This document shows, one piece after another, positions 47,276-58,920 of a DNA stretch of 64,000 nucleotides. Below the pieces are notes generated by a model, which saw nothing but the letters and a program-made list of their open reading frames with translations, did no database searches and was not told where the DNA came from. The translations under genes were made by a program, and so were the position numbers. Source of the DNA: Doris montereyensis (Eukaryota > Mollusca > Gastropoda > Nudibranchia > Dorididae); assembly GCA_037039925.1 (NCBI GenBank), contig JAXRKP010001063.1:1-64000 (forward strand). The letters run 5' to 3'. How positions within the stretch are numbered: the stretch's first letter is position 1; every line of letters starts with the position of its first letter.

Positions 47276-48040
47276 AGGTCGATTATGTGCTGCTTATGTT
47301 TGTCAAATAATTCAGGTGGTTGTCATTGTGTAATTGAAAATTTATAGTTAGCGTTTTGAGAAAGAGTTACATTTTTTTCTTTTGTAGAAAATAGAAATGG
47401 GAGGTTATGAAGCCCATGGATTCATAAGGAAATAAATTTACAAACCCTTCTTGGAGCAGTCCTGAACTAAATTCTGCAAGGCATTTTGAGTCGCTTTGAA
47501 ACATGGTTCATACACTCTTCTTTGACAATAGCCACATCTGGTCCATATACTACAGCTTCTATCATGCATGATGTACCTAAAGATCATGCATTGTGTTGTG
47601 ACTGCCTAATCTCATCGAATTAGGCAACATGCTTACAACAGATTAGTCTATAATACGGCTGTCATGAATTATCAATTATGTAAAAATAATTTGTTTACTC
47701 TTATATTACATGACAACAGTAAACTGGTTCCATTTTTTTTATTATATAAGTCTAGTTTTATCCCCAACCGTGAGCTTTCACTTTCTAAATATAATGATAA
47801 TGTAAAGGGGGGGAAATAGACGACGATGATAATGACAAAAGCAATAATCCTAATAATGTAATGATCAAATAATTATAATAACAGTGCATCCCCTCCAGAG
47901 CCATAAATCTTCTCTGTGTGTTGATTTCAATTGATCAGCTAGAAAAAGTAATTTGTAAGAAGAAATTATAATTTGGTAATAAATAAAACTCACCCGTGCA
48001 ATTGATGTTACATTTACACAATTACTTACTCTTACTCTTG
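47276..48040. other. No gene seen
   Basis: AT-rich stretch without recognisable coding, followed by the Mutator-like remnant. Confidence 0.45.
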
Positions 48041-49042
48041 TCGTTCTCTAAGCCATGCGTCATACAGATGAGGATTGTTAGCCTTCTGCCATCTTTCCAG
48101 TTGTCGCACATGCTTGATAGAAGGCACTAACGACGTGAGCATCAACTACGAATGCAGTGAGGCTGTCGATGGCACATCCAATTCCAATAAGAGACGAAAG
48201 GCCCCTCGTCATCCATGTTCCGTCAAAACTAACGACGACGTTTAGCGGTTCAGTGTTGTCGATGGTGATATCCAGCTGCCGTTGGTGTTCTTTTTCACTA
48301 CCGCTACTGTCTTACTAAATATCTGTTGTGACACTTCTACATTCAGACCGTAGATGTCTTCGGCGTGCTTCGTGAAGGTTTTCTTGTGGGGGGATGGCAT
48401 AGAGAGTGTCTCTCAGAAATTAGAAAGTTTGAGGGGTCCCATATCGCTCTTGAGGCAGGCTACAACAACTCCTGTGTTAATATTGAACGGCTTAGGGTGC
48501 CCTGACGCTGACATGTCGACATCTGATGTATATGTGGAGGCCACAATGCAATCACAGGCCTCAAGGCACACAGCGAATCCTTTGCACTTAACACAGCATT
48601 TCACTTTAGATCTGCAACCAATCTGAGGGCACTGAAAAAGTAACACAAACGATGTCAGCATGCTGGCAGCACAAATAGTCTTGGTGAGGCCACCGTTTGA
48701 GTCCATGGTCATCTTCGTCATGTTGTTCATTGACCATGGTAAGCTTCTTCTCAAACCTGGTCTCAGAACGATGAACTGGTGAAGGAGGATCGAATGGCAG
48801 TTCACTGGTGGGGATATCCAAATGATCAGAGGATGCAGAACTAGAGCTAGATCTAGATTCCTAAGCCCAAACCTGGAGCATGGTGGGGAGCCACCATGTG
48901 TTCCAGAGCTGGTGGATGGTTTCAATCCCAAGTTAGATTCAGTTGCTTCCTGAGACGGAATATCTCCTGAATCCTCGGTCCAACGCTGTTTTCTGACTTT
49001 AGCCAGATTATTGCTTTGAGCTGTTCGTGAAAGCCGAGGCAT
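48041..49042 (-). pseudogene. Mutator-like transposase, N-terminal half
   Basis: Start at 49042: MPRLSRTAQSNNLAKVRKQR, a Ser/Thr-rich stretch, then a Cys-rich segment (CPQIGCRSKVKCCVKCKGF with C--C--C pairs near 48.6 kb) and NINTGVVVACLKSDMGPLKL. After a frameshift at about 48413 it continues KTFTKHAEDIYGL and, near 48160-48250, LNVVVSFDGTWMTRGLSSL, then IGIGCAIDSLTAFVVDAHV. The SFDGTWMTRG-type Asp motif and the order zinc-binding, GLK-L, SFDG-W-KRG match what I know as the Mutator-like transposase domain in metazoan repeats. The C-terminal half and the ends are not present. Confidence 0.7.
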
Positions 49043-49824
49043 TGTAAGCTAATTCGTAACAAATAATAAGAATATAGAACAAACCTGAAGAATAAATCGC
49101 AATCAATCGTAAAATACGTTTGCACTAGGCAGAGTTGTAATCAAAATGAAAGCAAGGAGTTTGTTTACAAACAAGACATATCCGAACGCCTGCGCATGCG
49201 CCGACGCTATTTGACCTGCAATATCCATGCAGTACGAATGCACTGTAACATTACCTTGACCGAGAGAGTTCAGAGGTGGGTCAAACTGTATAACAGCTGA
49301 TGTCATCTGAAATTCTTCTTTAGGTATGAAAAGTTTCATGAACAGGGGTTCATGGTGTTGTAGCATCGATACCAAATCTACTATATATATCAAAGGGAGA
49401 GGAACTCCCCTTTACATCGATACTATACACGACAGCCATTCACTCCCATTTCATTTTCAAAATTAGGATGAGCAAATTTATCCTGTTTTTGATAAAATGT
49501 GTAAATTTTTGTTCTAGGGCAGCATGTTTAGAGGGGTAAAAACCTCATTTATAAACAGTTTTCATGTTTCGTACTATTACTATTACACTAATTACAAATT
49601 GGTTCTAGAAGAGTCATATAACTCATAGCATATGAAAATGATAAAATCTTATTTTGACCCACTCTTCGAGATTCAGCTGCCGCCCTCCCCCTCCCCCCTT
49701 TTTAACGAAGAATTTAAGTTTGCCATAAAACATAAAACACGCAAAACTTCAAAAAAAGAAATACATGTATTGAAAAATATTTGGAAATCAAAATTTTAGG
49801 GGCGCATGGCGTGGTATCAAAAAC
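49043..49824. other. No supported feature
   Basis: The reverse frame at 49103-49393 has no known motif. AT-rich remainder. Confidence 0.4.
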
Positions 49825-50046
49825 ATGGCCTCAGTGAATAAGGTTAGCAGCTCAAAGGCAGACAATCTTACCTTAGATGACTTGGATGAAGAATTATTAT
49901 CGGACTCCTTCAATACATTGTTCACTCGTTTCGATAAAAACTACAATACTACAAACATTGTAAATAACATAACACATTCTTTAAGCTATACAGAATCACT
50001 AACTATTGACCAAGGCTCAGTGAATAAACTTCTCACGTGCAGCTGA
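49825..50046 (+). CDS. Short unidentified ORF abutting the Gypsy remnant
   Basis: Encodes MASVNKVSSSKADNLTLDDL, then acidic and Asn-rich sequence (about 73 residues). The first 70 codons look polar and disordered. It runs into the Gypsy RNase H end at about 50037, so it is truncated by that junction. It may be the N-terminal exon of another mobile element, or chance. No homology recognised. Confidence 0.2.
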   Translation: MASVNKVSSSKADNLTLDDLDEELLSDSFNTLFTRFDKNYNTTNIVNNITHSLSYTESLTIDQGSVNKLLTCS

Positions 50047-52317
50047 CATTGGTGGAATTCCTTTTGCAGGGTTAAAAATATATTTGAGAGGCTGATGATC
50101 AGTAATGAGCGTGAAGCGTTTACAACATAAATAATTGAAGAATTTCTTCACAGCCCAAACAATTGACAGTGCCTCTTTGTCCAGTTGAGAATAATTCTGT
50201 TCAGTCTTGTTAAGTGTCCGTGAGGCATATGCGATCGGTCGCTCTTCCCATTGGCTATGTGTGACAGAACAGCTCCGATTCCATATGGTGATGCATCTGT
50301 GACGAGTCTCATAGGAAGATGTGGATCATATCTTATCAAGACTTCATCCGATATGATCAATTCTTTGATTCTGTCAAAGGAATCTTGACAGTCGTCAGAC
50401 CATGAATAGCATTTGGCATCTTGTAACAGATTGTACAGAGGTTTAGCCACTGACGCAATGTTGTTGAGCCATTTATGGTAGTAGTTTACAAGTCCAAGGA
50501 ATGATCTGAGTTGAGACTTGTTCTGAGGTATAGGGACGTCTTTAACACTATTAACAGCATTTATCTTTTCTTCTGTCTTATGCAGACCATTGGCTGTGAC
50601 CTTTATACCACAAAAGATGACCTCTGGTTGAAAGAACTTGCATTTCTTTGGTTTGCTTGCAAGCCATAGTCTTGCAGTCTTTGGAGTACCCTTTTCAATA
50701 TTTGTTTGATGCTCTTCTTTTGAGTTTCCAGTGATGATCATGTCGTCCTGATTACATTGGACTCTGGGGATACCTTGGAGAATAATATCCATTGTTTTCT
50801 GCCAGATTGCTGGAGAGGAGGTTATACCAAACGGTAGTCTGTTATAACAGTAAAGTCCTTTACTGGTGTTAATTTGCTGTTATTTCCTTAGAATGATCGT
50901 CAAGAGGAAGCTGTAAATATGCTTGATGCAGATCTATCTTGGAAAAAGTTTTGCCTTGTTCCAAATTCGCTAGCATATCTCCCAATCGAGGTAAGGTGTA
51001 ATATTCAATATTCAATGCAGGGTTTACCGTTATCTTAAAATCTCCGCAGATTCTGACATCTCCGTTACTTTTCAATACAGAACAATCGGGGTTGCCCATT
51101 CACTAGATTGAAGTTTTGATATTATTCCTTGTTTCTCCAGGAGGTCCAGTTCCTTCTCTACTTTGGCTTTCAAGGCATAAGGGATGGGTCTTGCCTTGCA
51201 GAATTTTGGATGTGTCCCGTCTTTGATACTAAAGGTACCAGATAGTCCCTTGACCGTGCCCATTCCTTCAGAGAAGACGCCTGAGAACTTTGATATTAGA
51301 CGTTTGATGTCTGTGTCACTTGTCTGGATTTGATGAATATTGTGCCAGTTGAGTTTGAACACAGATAGCCAATTCCTTCCAAATATTGGATTGCTTCCCT
51401 TTCTGAGGATGAGGAGTGGTAGTATTTCCTCTTGACCATTCTTGTATACATTTACCATGACTTGACCCATGGGTTGAATGATTTCATTTGTGAATGTACG
51501 CAGTCTCATGTTGGTCCATGACAGGTCTGGTTCTTTCTTGAAGGTCTTTCGGTAGTCTTCAATTGTCATGACTGATATTGCAGAACCTGTATCGAGTTCC
51601 ATTTTTGTGGCAATGTTGTCAATTTCTAATTGGACCATTATCTTTGGAGTCTTATGTTGAATTTGGAACATCTCCAAAGTAAAAGAGTCAGTTTGTTCTA
51701 GATCCAACTCATGAACATTTTTTGATACAGATCTTGGCTTAGATCGGTAACCCGAATTCCGTTTGAATTGCTCGTTTGCTTGAGTGGATCTGCATACGGA
51801 CTGTATGTGTCCTTTCTTGTGGCACTTCTTGCAACTTGCTTCTCTCCAGAAACATTCTGTCCTCCTGTGGTTATTTGTACCACAGGATTGGCATGGCGGG
51901 TAGTGTGTCTGTTTTGGCTTTCCTTGCGGTGCTGTCGTTATCTTATGAACGGCTGAACCACCGCGTCTCTGTGTGCCGTTTCCATGGCAAGAGCCAATGA
52001 TGTAGCATTCTCTAATGTCAATTTGTGTTCTTGTAGGAGACGTTTTTGTGTTGCTTCGTCTTTAAGGCCGCACACAAATCTGTCACGTAGAGATGTTTTC
52101 AAATTATCTCCGAAGTTGCAATGTTCGCTGAGTCGCTTTATTGCTGTAATGAATTCTGATATGCTTTCACTTTGCTCTTGATTACGCCTATGAAACTTAA
52201 AGTGTTCAACTATCTCTAGCGGTGGTGGGCAGAAATAGTTGGTGAGTAGGCTGCAGAGGGTTTCGTAGGATCAACATCCAACCTCGTTGGTTTGAGCAGA
52301 GAGGGAATTTTATCCAT
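50037..52317 (-). pseudogene. Gypsy (Ty3-like) gag-pol, missing integrase and 3' LTR
   Basis: Start at 52315-52317 (MDKIPSLLKP). Gag includes FHRRNQEQSESISEFITAIK and LRDRFVCGLKDE (52.0-52.2 kb), then two CCHC knuckles at about 51780-51900 (CQSCGTNNHRRTEC, CKKCHKKGHIQSVC). A protease follows with MELDTGSAISVM, then the reverse transcriptase (FSKIDLHQAYLQLPLDD) and a degenerate catalytic box, NQDDMIITG instead of the usual Y-[LVM]-D-D. RNase H begins LVTDASPYGIGAVLS and ends LKYIFNPAKGIPPM near 50040. No integrase or 3' LTR follows. At least five frameshifts. The Copia element at 52338 is inserted just upstream of its start codon. Confidence 0.88.
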
Positions 52318-52332
52318 GATAGATTTGATGTA

Positions 52333-52337
52333 GATTC
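52333..52337. repeat. Target duplication of Copia (left)
   Basis: GATTC directly before the 5' LTR; repeated at 57312-57316 after the 3' LTR. Confidence 0.9.
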
Positions 52338-52605
52338 TGTTAGGATGTATGGACTATGTATCCTGTATGGGTGTTATAATTGTTACCCTGTGTGTATACT
52401 TTATTGTTTATTCTAATCACTCCAAGTGTAGCTCTTCTACCCATAAAATGTATGAATTTTGGATTGTTGTTATTGTAACTGTATCCTTTTTTTTTCCGGT
52501 TTCTCCTACAAAATTGTAGATGTTTGTCCTTTGCTCAATAAAAATGATTTAGATCTCAATCCGTGTCCATCAGTTTCTAGGATGGCGACCCAGCCATCCT
52601 TTACA
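52338..52605 (+). repeat. Copia 5' LTR
   Basis: Begins TGTTAGGATGTATGG and ends CATCCTTTACA. Contains a TATAAAA-less promoter region and AATAAA at about 52537 as a plausible polyadenylation signal. The gag start codon (52582-52584) lies inside it. Confidence 0.93.
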
Positions 52606-53420
52606 GGTTATGGGCCCAGGAACACCACCTTCAATGGTGATGAGAGACGCTACGAGCTATGGGAAGCGAAGTTCCTTACTTTTATGAGGATACGTGGTTT
52701 GTATGACGTCCTTAAAGACGTCGACAATGATGCTGCTCAGACTGCCGAGATCGATCGTAGTAAAAGCGAAGAAGCGTATGCCAAGCTAGTTCAACTGCTC
52801 GATGACCGTTCCCTCTCTTTAATATTAGGGGACGCGAACGGTGACGGAAGACAGGCCTTACGATCCTACGGTCACACTACCGGCCGAAAGGCACAGCAAG
52901 GATAATTACGCTGTACAATGAATTGACATCGCTTGTTAACCATCCTAATGAGTCAATCACCGACTACATCATCAGAGCAGAGACGGCATCATCGGCTCTC
53001 AAGCAAGCTGGAGAAAATATAAGTGACTCACTTCTAATTGCTATGGTGTTGAAAGGACTGCCTAAGCAATATCAACCATTTATTACAGTGACAACTCAAC
53101 GAGAGAAATCACAGTCGTTTGGGGAATTCAAGAAAGTCTTCGAAATCAAGAGGAAAACGTTCAACTTCAAAGTGACATTTCTGTCCTTAGCATACATTCT
53201 CGACTTACAAACGCCCGTACCAGAAGTACGATGATTCACACCGTCCACTACATGCTGCCTCATCAAAATGGTGTACACATTGCAAATCAAATTCACACAA
53301 CACCAAACAATGCAGGAATCTACAACAAAGATGGTGTGAAAATTGTAAATCAAAAACTCACGATACAGCATTTTGTCGGAAAAATAGACACAAAACTTCT
53401 GCCAAAGCCTTAGCACATGA
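52582..53420 (+). pseudogene. Copia gag with two zinc knuckles, frameshifted
   Basis: Starts in the 5' LTR (MATQPSFTGYGPRN), then FNGDERRYELWEAKFLTFM and a helical capsid-like region. A shift near 52905 leads to LTSLVNHPNESITDYIIRAE and LLIAMVLKGLPKQYQPF (UBN2-like capsid). Another shift near 53225 leads to two CCHC knuckles, CTHCKSNSHNTKQC and CENCKSKTHDTAFC (about 53270-53390). The protein coats the particle and binds RNA. Two frameshifts break it. Confidence 0.85.
52606..52619 (+). promoter_or_regulatory. Copia-type primer-binding site
   Basis: GGTTATGGGCCCAG immediately follows the LTR. This is the same site used by Drosophila copia, which primes from an internal fragment of initiator tRNA-Met. 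Here it is also translated, as part of gag. Confidence 0.8.
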
Positions 53421-53537
53421 AAGCGAAAGTGATCAAAGTAAAAGTGCATACTATCACTTTTCCGTCAATCATTACGACGACTCAAAAATCACCCCAATGT
53501 CAACGATGCAAACCGTGGACCTACGAAAATCAGTGAT

Positions 53538-54940
53538 ATGAATCACCCCAACAACATAATACTTGTCGACAGTGGAGCCTCGTGCCACATAATCAACGAC
53601 AAAAGAAAATTCGTCAATTTTCAATCATCATTTCTACCTGCAAACCACACAATCGAGTTAGCAGATGGCCGACGGATTAATAACCTTGCACAAGGCCAAG
53701 GAGATGCCAAAATTTCACTTCGTGACACCAATGGTGTGGATCATGATGTTATTTTAGAAGATTCATTATTTGTGCCTATTTTTACTCAGAATATATTCTC
53801 TGTATCAGCTGCAATGGAGAAGGGAGCTGATTCATCTGTGATTCAATTCAATAAAAAAAGTGGATTATTATCATGTGGAACTTCACAATTCAGGATAAAT
53901 AAAAAGGGCAATCTTTATTATTTAGATCTATGTGCCCATACTACAAAATGTGCCACTACTAATCACCAATGTTCAACTCGCACACACAATAAATGGCACA
54001 AAACAATGGGACATTGCAACTTCGATGATATTCTGAAACTTGAACCAGTGGTAAATGGCATGAAAATCTCACAGAAAACCAACATTAAGAATATGAAGTG
54101 TGAGACCTGCGTCCTGTCGAAGATGACCCAAAGCAGGAATAGAAACCCTGGTAGCAGAGATGTTAGAGCAAAAGAAACATTTGAACTTGTTCACTGTGAT
54201 CTAGCTGGACTGATCGATCCTGCTGAAATCAATGGATTTAGATACGTTATGATTTGTGTTGATGATTTTTCAAATTTAACCAATGTTTATTGTATGAAAA
54301 ACAAATCCGACTCAGTCAAAGCCTTCAAAATGTATCTGGCAGACAATGCTCCATTTGGCAACGTAAAAAGACTAAGAACCGATGGAGGTGGTGAATTTAT
54401 GTCTGAAATGTTTGCAAGTTTGTTGATAGAAAACAAAATTAAACACGGAACAAGCTGTCCATACAGCCCCCCATCAAAATGGGACTGCTGAACGTCACTG
54501 GCGTACAATTTTTGAAATGGCCAGGTGTTTACTGCAACAATCAGGTTTACCGAAAAACCTTTGGTCTTATGCTGTTATGGCATCTGCCTATACTAGGAAC
54601 AGGTGTTATAACAACAGGACAAAGAAAACACCATTTGAAATGGTTACTTAACAAAAACCAAACATTTCTAACATGCACCCATTTGGTACCACATGTTATG
54701 CCTACATTCAAAATCCAAAGAAGTTAGACAACAGAAGTGAGAAAAGTGTATTTGTGGGATATGACAAGCGTAGCCCAGCTTACTTGATTTATATTCCAGA
54801 GAAAGGTACAGTCAAAAAGGTCAGAGTTGTAGAATTTAGTTTCGAACCCCTGCTACTAATGACCAAGCAGATGAATATGATGATGATCAGAATGTTACTT
54901 TCATCAGACAACCACAAAATGACATTCGTCCTGCTGTAAT
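53538..54940 (+). pseudogene. Copia protease and integrase, frameshifted
   Basis: Protease active site VDSGASCHI (about 53565). The GAG-pre-integrase zinc motif follows: HKTMGHCN...CETCVLSK (about 53995-54115). The integrase core has HCDLAGLIDP and VMICVDDFSN (first Asp), then LRTDGGGEFMS (second Asp), then after a frameshift near 54476 QNGTAERHWRTIFEMARC (catalytic Glu). Downstream are FGTTCYAYIQ and SVFVGYDKRSPAYLIY, the usual spacer before reverse transcriptase. 53538-54491 is a clean 317-codon frame. Confidence 0.9.
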
Positions 54941-54941
54941 A

Positions 54942-56748
54942 ATGCAGATGACAAGAAACAACACATTTGAACCCTCAACTGACCTGAACATGTCAGATGA
55001 AAATTGGACAAATAATGATACACTTGACATATCAGTGCCTACAAACAAGTCAAATGAGAGACCAAATAGAAACAGGTCAAAACCTAAATATTTGGATGAT
55101 TATTACATTGAAAATGAAGTTGATGATCATTTATTGAATGTACTTGTTCCACATTATTGTTTTGTTGTAAATTATATCCCTACAACCTATAGCCAAGCAA
55201 TTTTTTGTCTCTCTGCAGGGAAATGGCAAGAGGCAATGAATGGAGAAATGCGTGCTCTGAGAGAGAATGACACCTTTGAGCTTACACCTTTACCTCCAGG
55301 CAGGAAAATAGTGGGAGGAAGATGGGTTTACTCATTGAAAGAAAATCCTGATAAAGAAATTGAGCACAAAGCAAGATTTGTAGCTAAGGGTTACTCTCAA
55401 ATCCCTGATATTGACTATCAGGAGACATTCTCTCCCACGGCACGCATGACCTCCATCAGAACTCTAATGCAATTAACTGTTCAGAATAATATGACTGTTC
55501 ATCAGATGGACGTGAAAGCTGCATTCCTAAATGCTCCCATTGACAGAGAAATTTTTATTGAACAACCCAAAGGTTTTGAAATAAAAGATGACACTGGCCA
55601 AAGGCTAGTCTTCAGGCTAAAGAAATCTTTGTATGGATTAAAGTTAAAGCAAAGTGGGAGAAACTGGAATCACTTTACATGTTCATCTAACTGAACAGGG
55701 ATTTTCTCAGTCATTGTCTGATCCATGTGTTTATGTGAAGCCAGATAACTCTGTCAAAGAATCTGATGAAAACCATTTGATCCTCATTGTATGGGTGGAT
55801 GACTTGCTTATTGCATCTCAAAACAAAGAAGCAGTGGAAAATGTCAAAAGCAATCTAAAAACAACGTTCCAAATGAAGGATTTGGGAGAACTGTCCTATT
55901 TCCTTGGAATTGAATTTGATCAAAGGAAAGATGAAATTTCAATTACAATGTCTCAAAACCATTACATTGAAAAACTGCTTAAAAGATTTGAGATGGAAAA
56001 CTGCAAAGCCAATTCAAATACACCCCTGGTGAATTAAACACCAATAAGCTGAATAATGAGCTATGTTCTGAAAAAGATGCAAGAAAATACAGGGAAATCA
56101 TTGGTGGATTGATTTATAAATGACAGCCACCAGACCTGATCTTTCTTTCATAGTAACCAAATTATCCCAGTTCATGAAAAACCCAGATACGTACCATATA
56201 GTTATGGCCAAACATGTTTTGAGGTACCTCAAGGGTACAGCAAATCAAAAATTGACTTTTAGAAAACTAAATCAACCACTTGAGCTGATTGGTTTCTGTG
56301 ATGCCGATTGGGCAAATTCAGAAGATCGGCGCAGCATAACCGGAATGGGTTCGAAATCGGACATGGTGGTCCATTGATTTCGTGGAAATCAAAAAAGCAA
56401 CAAACTGTAGCACTATCTACGTGCGAAGCTGAATATATGGCTCTTACAGCTGCAACACAAGAGGGAAAATTTCTTTGCTCATTACTTAAGGACATGACAG
56501 GGCAGGAAATAAGCAAATTTTCAGTCTATTGTGACAATCAGGGTGCGACAGCATTAGCCAAAAATCCTGTCCACCATCAACGTTCCAAACATATTGATAT
56601 TAAGTATCACTTTGTGCGGGATGAAGTTTCCAACGGTAAATTGAATTTGCTTTACATCCCCTCAGAGGACAACCTTGCAGATGTCTTTACAAAATCAGTT
56701 GCTAAGGCCAAAAATAGCAAATTTATTTCCATGATAATGGGCAATTAG
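54942..56748 (+). pseudogene. Copia reverse transcriptase and RNase H, frameshifted
   Basis: 54942-55694: WQEAMNGEMRALRENDTFEL, KIVGGRWVYSLK, HKARFVAKGYSQ, VHQMDVKAAFLNAPI (first catalytic Asp) and SLYGLK. After a shift, 55654-56037: VWVDDLLIAS (active-site DD) and MKDLGELSYFLGIEF. 56120-56748: RPDLSFIV, VLRYLKGTANQKL, FCDADWANSEDRRSITG (RNase H Asp), then after another shift TVALSTCEAEYMAL (Glu) and SKHIDIKYHFVRDEV, ending in a stop at 56746-56748. Three frameshifts. All catalytic residues of RT and RNase H that I can check are present. Confidence 0.9.
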
Positions 56749-57049
56749 ATACTGGTATAGTAGTAGTAGTTCTTTTAATACCGGTATGATACTGCTCTTT
56801 AAATTTATTTTTTATTGTTTTGGTTAAGAGATCTAATCAATGAATCTTTATAAAAGTTTCACAATTAAAAAAAAAAAAAATTAATGTTGTGTACTGTAGT
56901 GTCAATTCTTAGCAGTAATCGTTATTTGAAGTAAAATTTAGTATTCACTCTTTTTATTGAGAATACTGTCACTGTCATTGACTGTCGACAATGTTAAGTA
57001 AAATTTTAAAAATTGATAAATCAAGCTCACAGGCTAAAATTGAGTGGGG
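56749..57049. other. Copia 3' untranslated region and polypurine tract
   Basis: Ends TTGAGTGGGG (57040-57049), a short purine-rich tract just before the 3' LTR, the usual plus-strand primer. A poly-A run lies at 56868-56880. Confidence 0.6.
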
Positions 57050-57311
57050 TGTTAGGATGTATGGACTATGTATCCTGTATGGGTGTTATAATTGTTATCG
57101 TGTGTATACTTTGTTTATTCTAATCACTCCAAGTGTAGCTCTTCTACCCATAAAATGTATGAATTGGATTGTTGTTATTGTAACTGTATCCTGTTCTTCT
57201 TCCAGTTTCTCCTACAAAATTGTAGATGTTTGTCCTTTGCTCAATAAAAATGGTTTAGATCTCAATCCGTGTCCATCAGTTTCTAGGATGGCGACCCAGC
57301 CATCCTTTACA
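57050..57311 (+). repeat. Copia 3' LTR
   Basis: Starts TGTTAGGATGTATGG and ends CATCCTTTACA. Compared with the 5' LTR it lacks a TTATTG segment and a few bases, and has several substitutions. Followed by GATTC (57312-57316). Confidence 0.93.
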
Positions 57312-57594
57312 GATTCTAGATCTAAAATAATTCTTGGAATTGATTTGCAGACCTGATGCCATTCTTTGTGCAGAGAATAAGTTGATTAAATTGATGTAAC
57401 AAGGGTGACGTGAGTAGATAAAATAATCCAGGCTTTAATCAACTTAAAACAAAGCTTAGATTCAAACAATAGAGTGTGGTGAACTGAAAATCACATACAG
57501 GAACAGGAAGTCAATACAGAAACAGGAAATGGGAAAATAAGGAGAATTGTCTATAGACACCACAAACTGCAATTGTTCAAGTACAATATTATTA
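57312..57594 (-). other. Probable Gypsy leader / 5' LTR remnant
   Basis: Sequence on the far side of the Copia insertion; on the reverse strand it leads into the Gypsy start at 52317 once the insertion is removed. It contains no coding motif. A second LTR copy is absent, so the LTR boundary cannot be set. It ends where LINE coding starts. Confidence 0.45.
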
Positions 57595-58472
57595 TAACAA
57601 ACACCCAACTGGTATTATGGATATCAGATTTTCTCACCAACCGATCACAACGGGTATTAGTAAACTAATCTTCCTCTAAAGAGATAAAAACCAATGCCAC
57701 AAGGATGTGTTTTTTATCGTCTTTACTTTTTATCTTATATACCAATGACTGCAGAAGAAATTATGGAAATAGATTTATCGTTAAATTTGCTGATGACAGC
57801 GTGTTGCTATCAGTTGGATCAGAACATGAACACGGTCCTGTATCTCATGAATTTGTCAAATATTGCGGCGACTCTTGCATGGAGATAAATTTGAAAAAAA
57901 ACCCAAAGCAAATAACAATTAACTTTAGACGAAAACAAACCCCTTGCACTGACACTATTAATATTATCCATGGAACGAAAATTGAAAATGTAAACGATTA
58001 TAAATATCTAGGCATGATCTTTGATGATAAGTTAAAGTGGGACAAAAATTGTGAATCGATTTGTAAGAAAGCCCAACAACGGGTGTATTTTCTTCGAAAA
58101 ATCAATTCCTTCTCTCTTAATAACATCTTTGAACTATGTTATAACTCTTGTATTGAAAATGTATTGTCGTTCTCCATTGTTTTTTGGTACCAGAACGCAT
58201 CGTGTAAGAACAAAAATAAACTTCGTAAGGTTGTCGATTTGTGTTCACGAAGCATTAATGAGCGGCAAAGGAGTCTTTGTTCATTTTGTGACCAACAAAC
58301 AATGAAGAAGGCATTTGTGATCTTGGATGACAAAGATCATGCACTATTTTGCAAATTTGAAAGCTTGAAATCAGGAAGGCGGTATCGATGCCCATTGAGC
58401 AGAACAAATCCATATCGATTCTCCTTTATTCCATCTGTCATCAGATTAATGAATAAGATTCAAGAGAAATGA
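57595..58472 (+). pseudogene. LINE reverse transcriptase, C-terminal part
   Basis: Starts mid-domain with LVLWISDFLTNRSQRVLVN, then a stop, then PQGCV...LLFILYTNDC and FIVKFADDSVLLS, the catalytic F/Y-A-D-D box. It continues NDYKYLGMIFDDKLKWDKNC, a characteristic motif, and ends RTNPYRFSFIPSVIRLMN and a stop at 58470-58472. After 57705 the frame is intact for 255 codons. Clade is probably Jockey/CR1/Rex-like; the endonuclease is missing (5' truncation). Confidence 0.85.
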
Positions 58473-58670
58473 TAACTCTGCATAGATATTTAAACACGTT
58501 TTTCTCTAGAAGTGGTTCAATATTATTTTCTTCTTTCGCTCTCTCTCTCTCTCTCTCGACATTACAATTTGTACTTCTTATTAATCTTATTCATGTGTAA
58601 ATACAATGTACTTTTGTTATATGTTTCATCCAGGCTGTGTGACATTTTGTCATCTTTTAAAATTATTATC

Positions 58671-58790
58671 ATTATTATTTTTATTTATTAATTTTTTAAA
58701 TTTATTTACTTTTTATTTATTTACATATTTGTTTATGTATTTATTTATTTATTTATTTTCTTATTTATTTTGTATTATTATTTTTTGTAT
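58671..58790. repeat. (TTTA)n-like low-complexity tract
   Basis: Imperfect run of TTTA/TTTAT units in the 3' part of the LINE. Confidence 0.85.
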
Positions 58791-58920
58791 CTGTGTATGG
58801 GAAAAGTGATTCTGGTCAATGGTAAACTTTATATTAGATTTTGTGCTTTGTAATTTCATTGTGTGGAGATGAATAATTGCCCTTCGGGGATGATTAAAAG
58901 TATTTTGAATTGAATTGAAT

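Larger units (their letters stand above)
52338..57311 (+). mobile_element. Full-length Copia retrotransposon
   Basis: Two similar LTRs (268 and 262 bp), a primer-binding site, gag, protease, integrase, reverse transcriptase and RNase H in Copia order (integrase before reverse transcriptase), and a 5-bp target duplication GATTC. Total 4974 bp. LTRs differ at roughly a dozen sites and small indels by eye, so the insertion is not very recent. Internal frameshifts make it non-autonomous. It lies in the Gypsy leader, in opposite orientation to Gypsy. Confidence 0.95.
57595..58920 (+). mobile_element. 5'-truncated LINE with AATTG tail
   Basis: The untranslated region after the stop ends in GATTAAAAGTATTTTGAATT followed by short (GAATT)n units, the tail type seen in some CR1/Rex-like LINEs. 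A CTCTCTC run lies at about 58539-58557 and a TTTA-rich tract at 58671-58790. 5' truncation at reverse transcriptase level is usual for LINE insertions. Confidence 0.75.
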
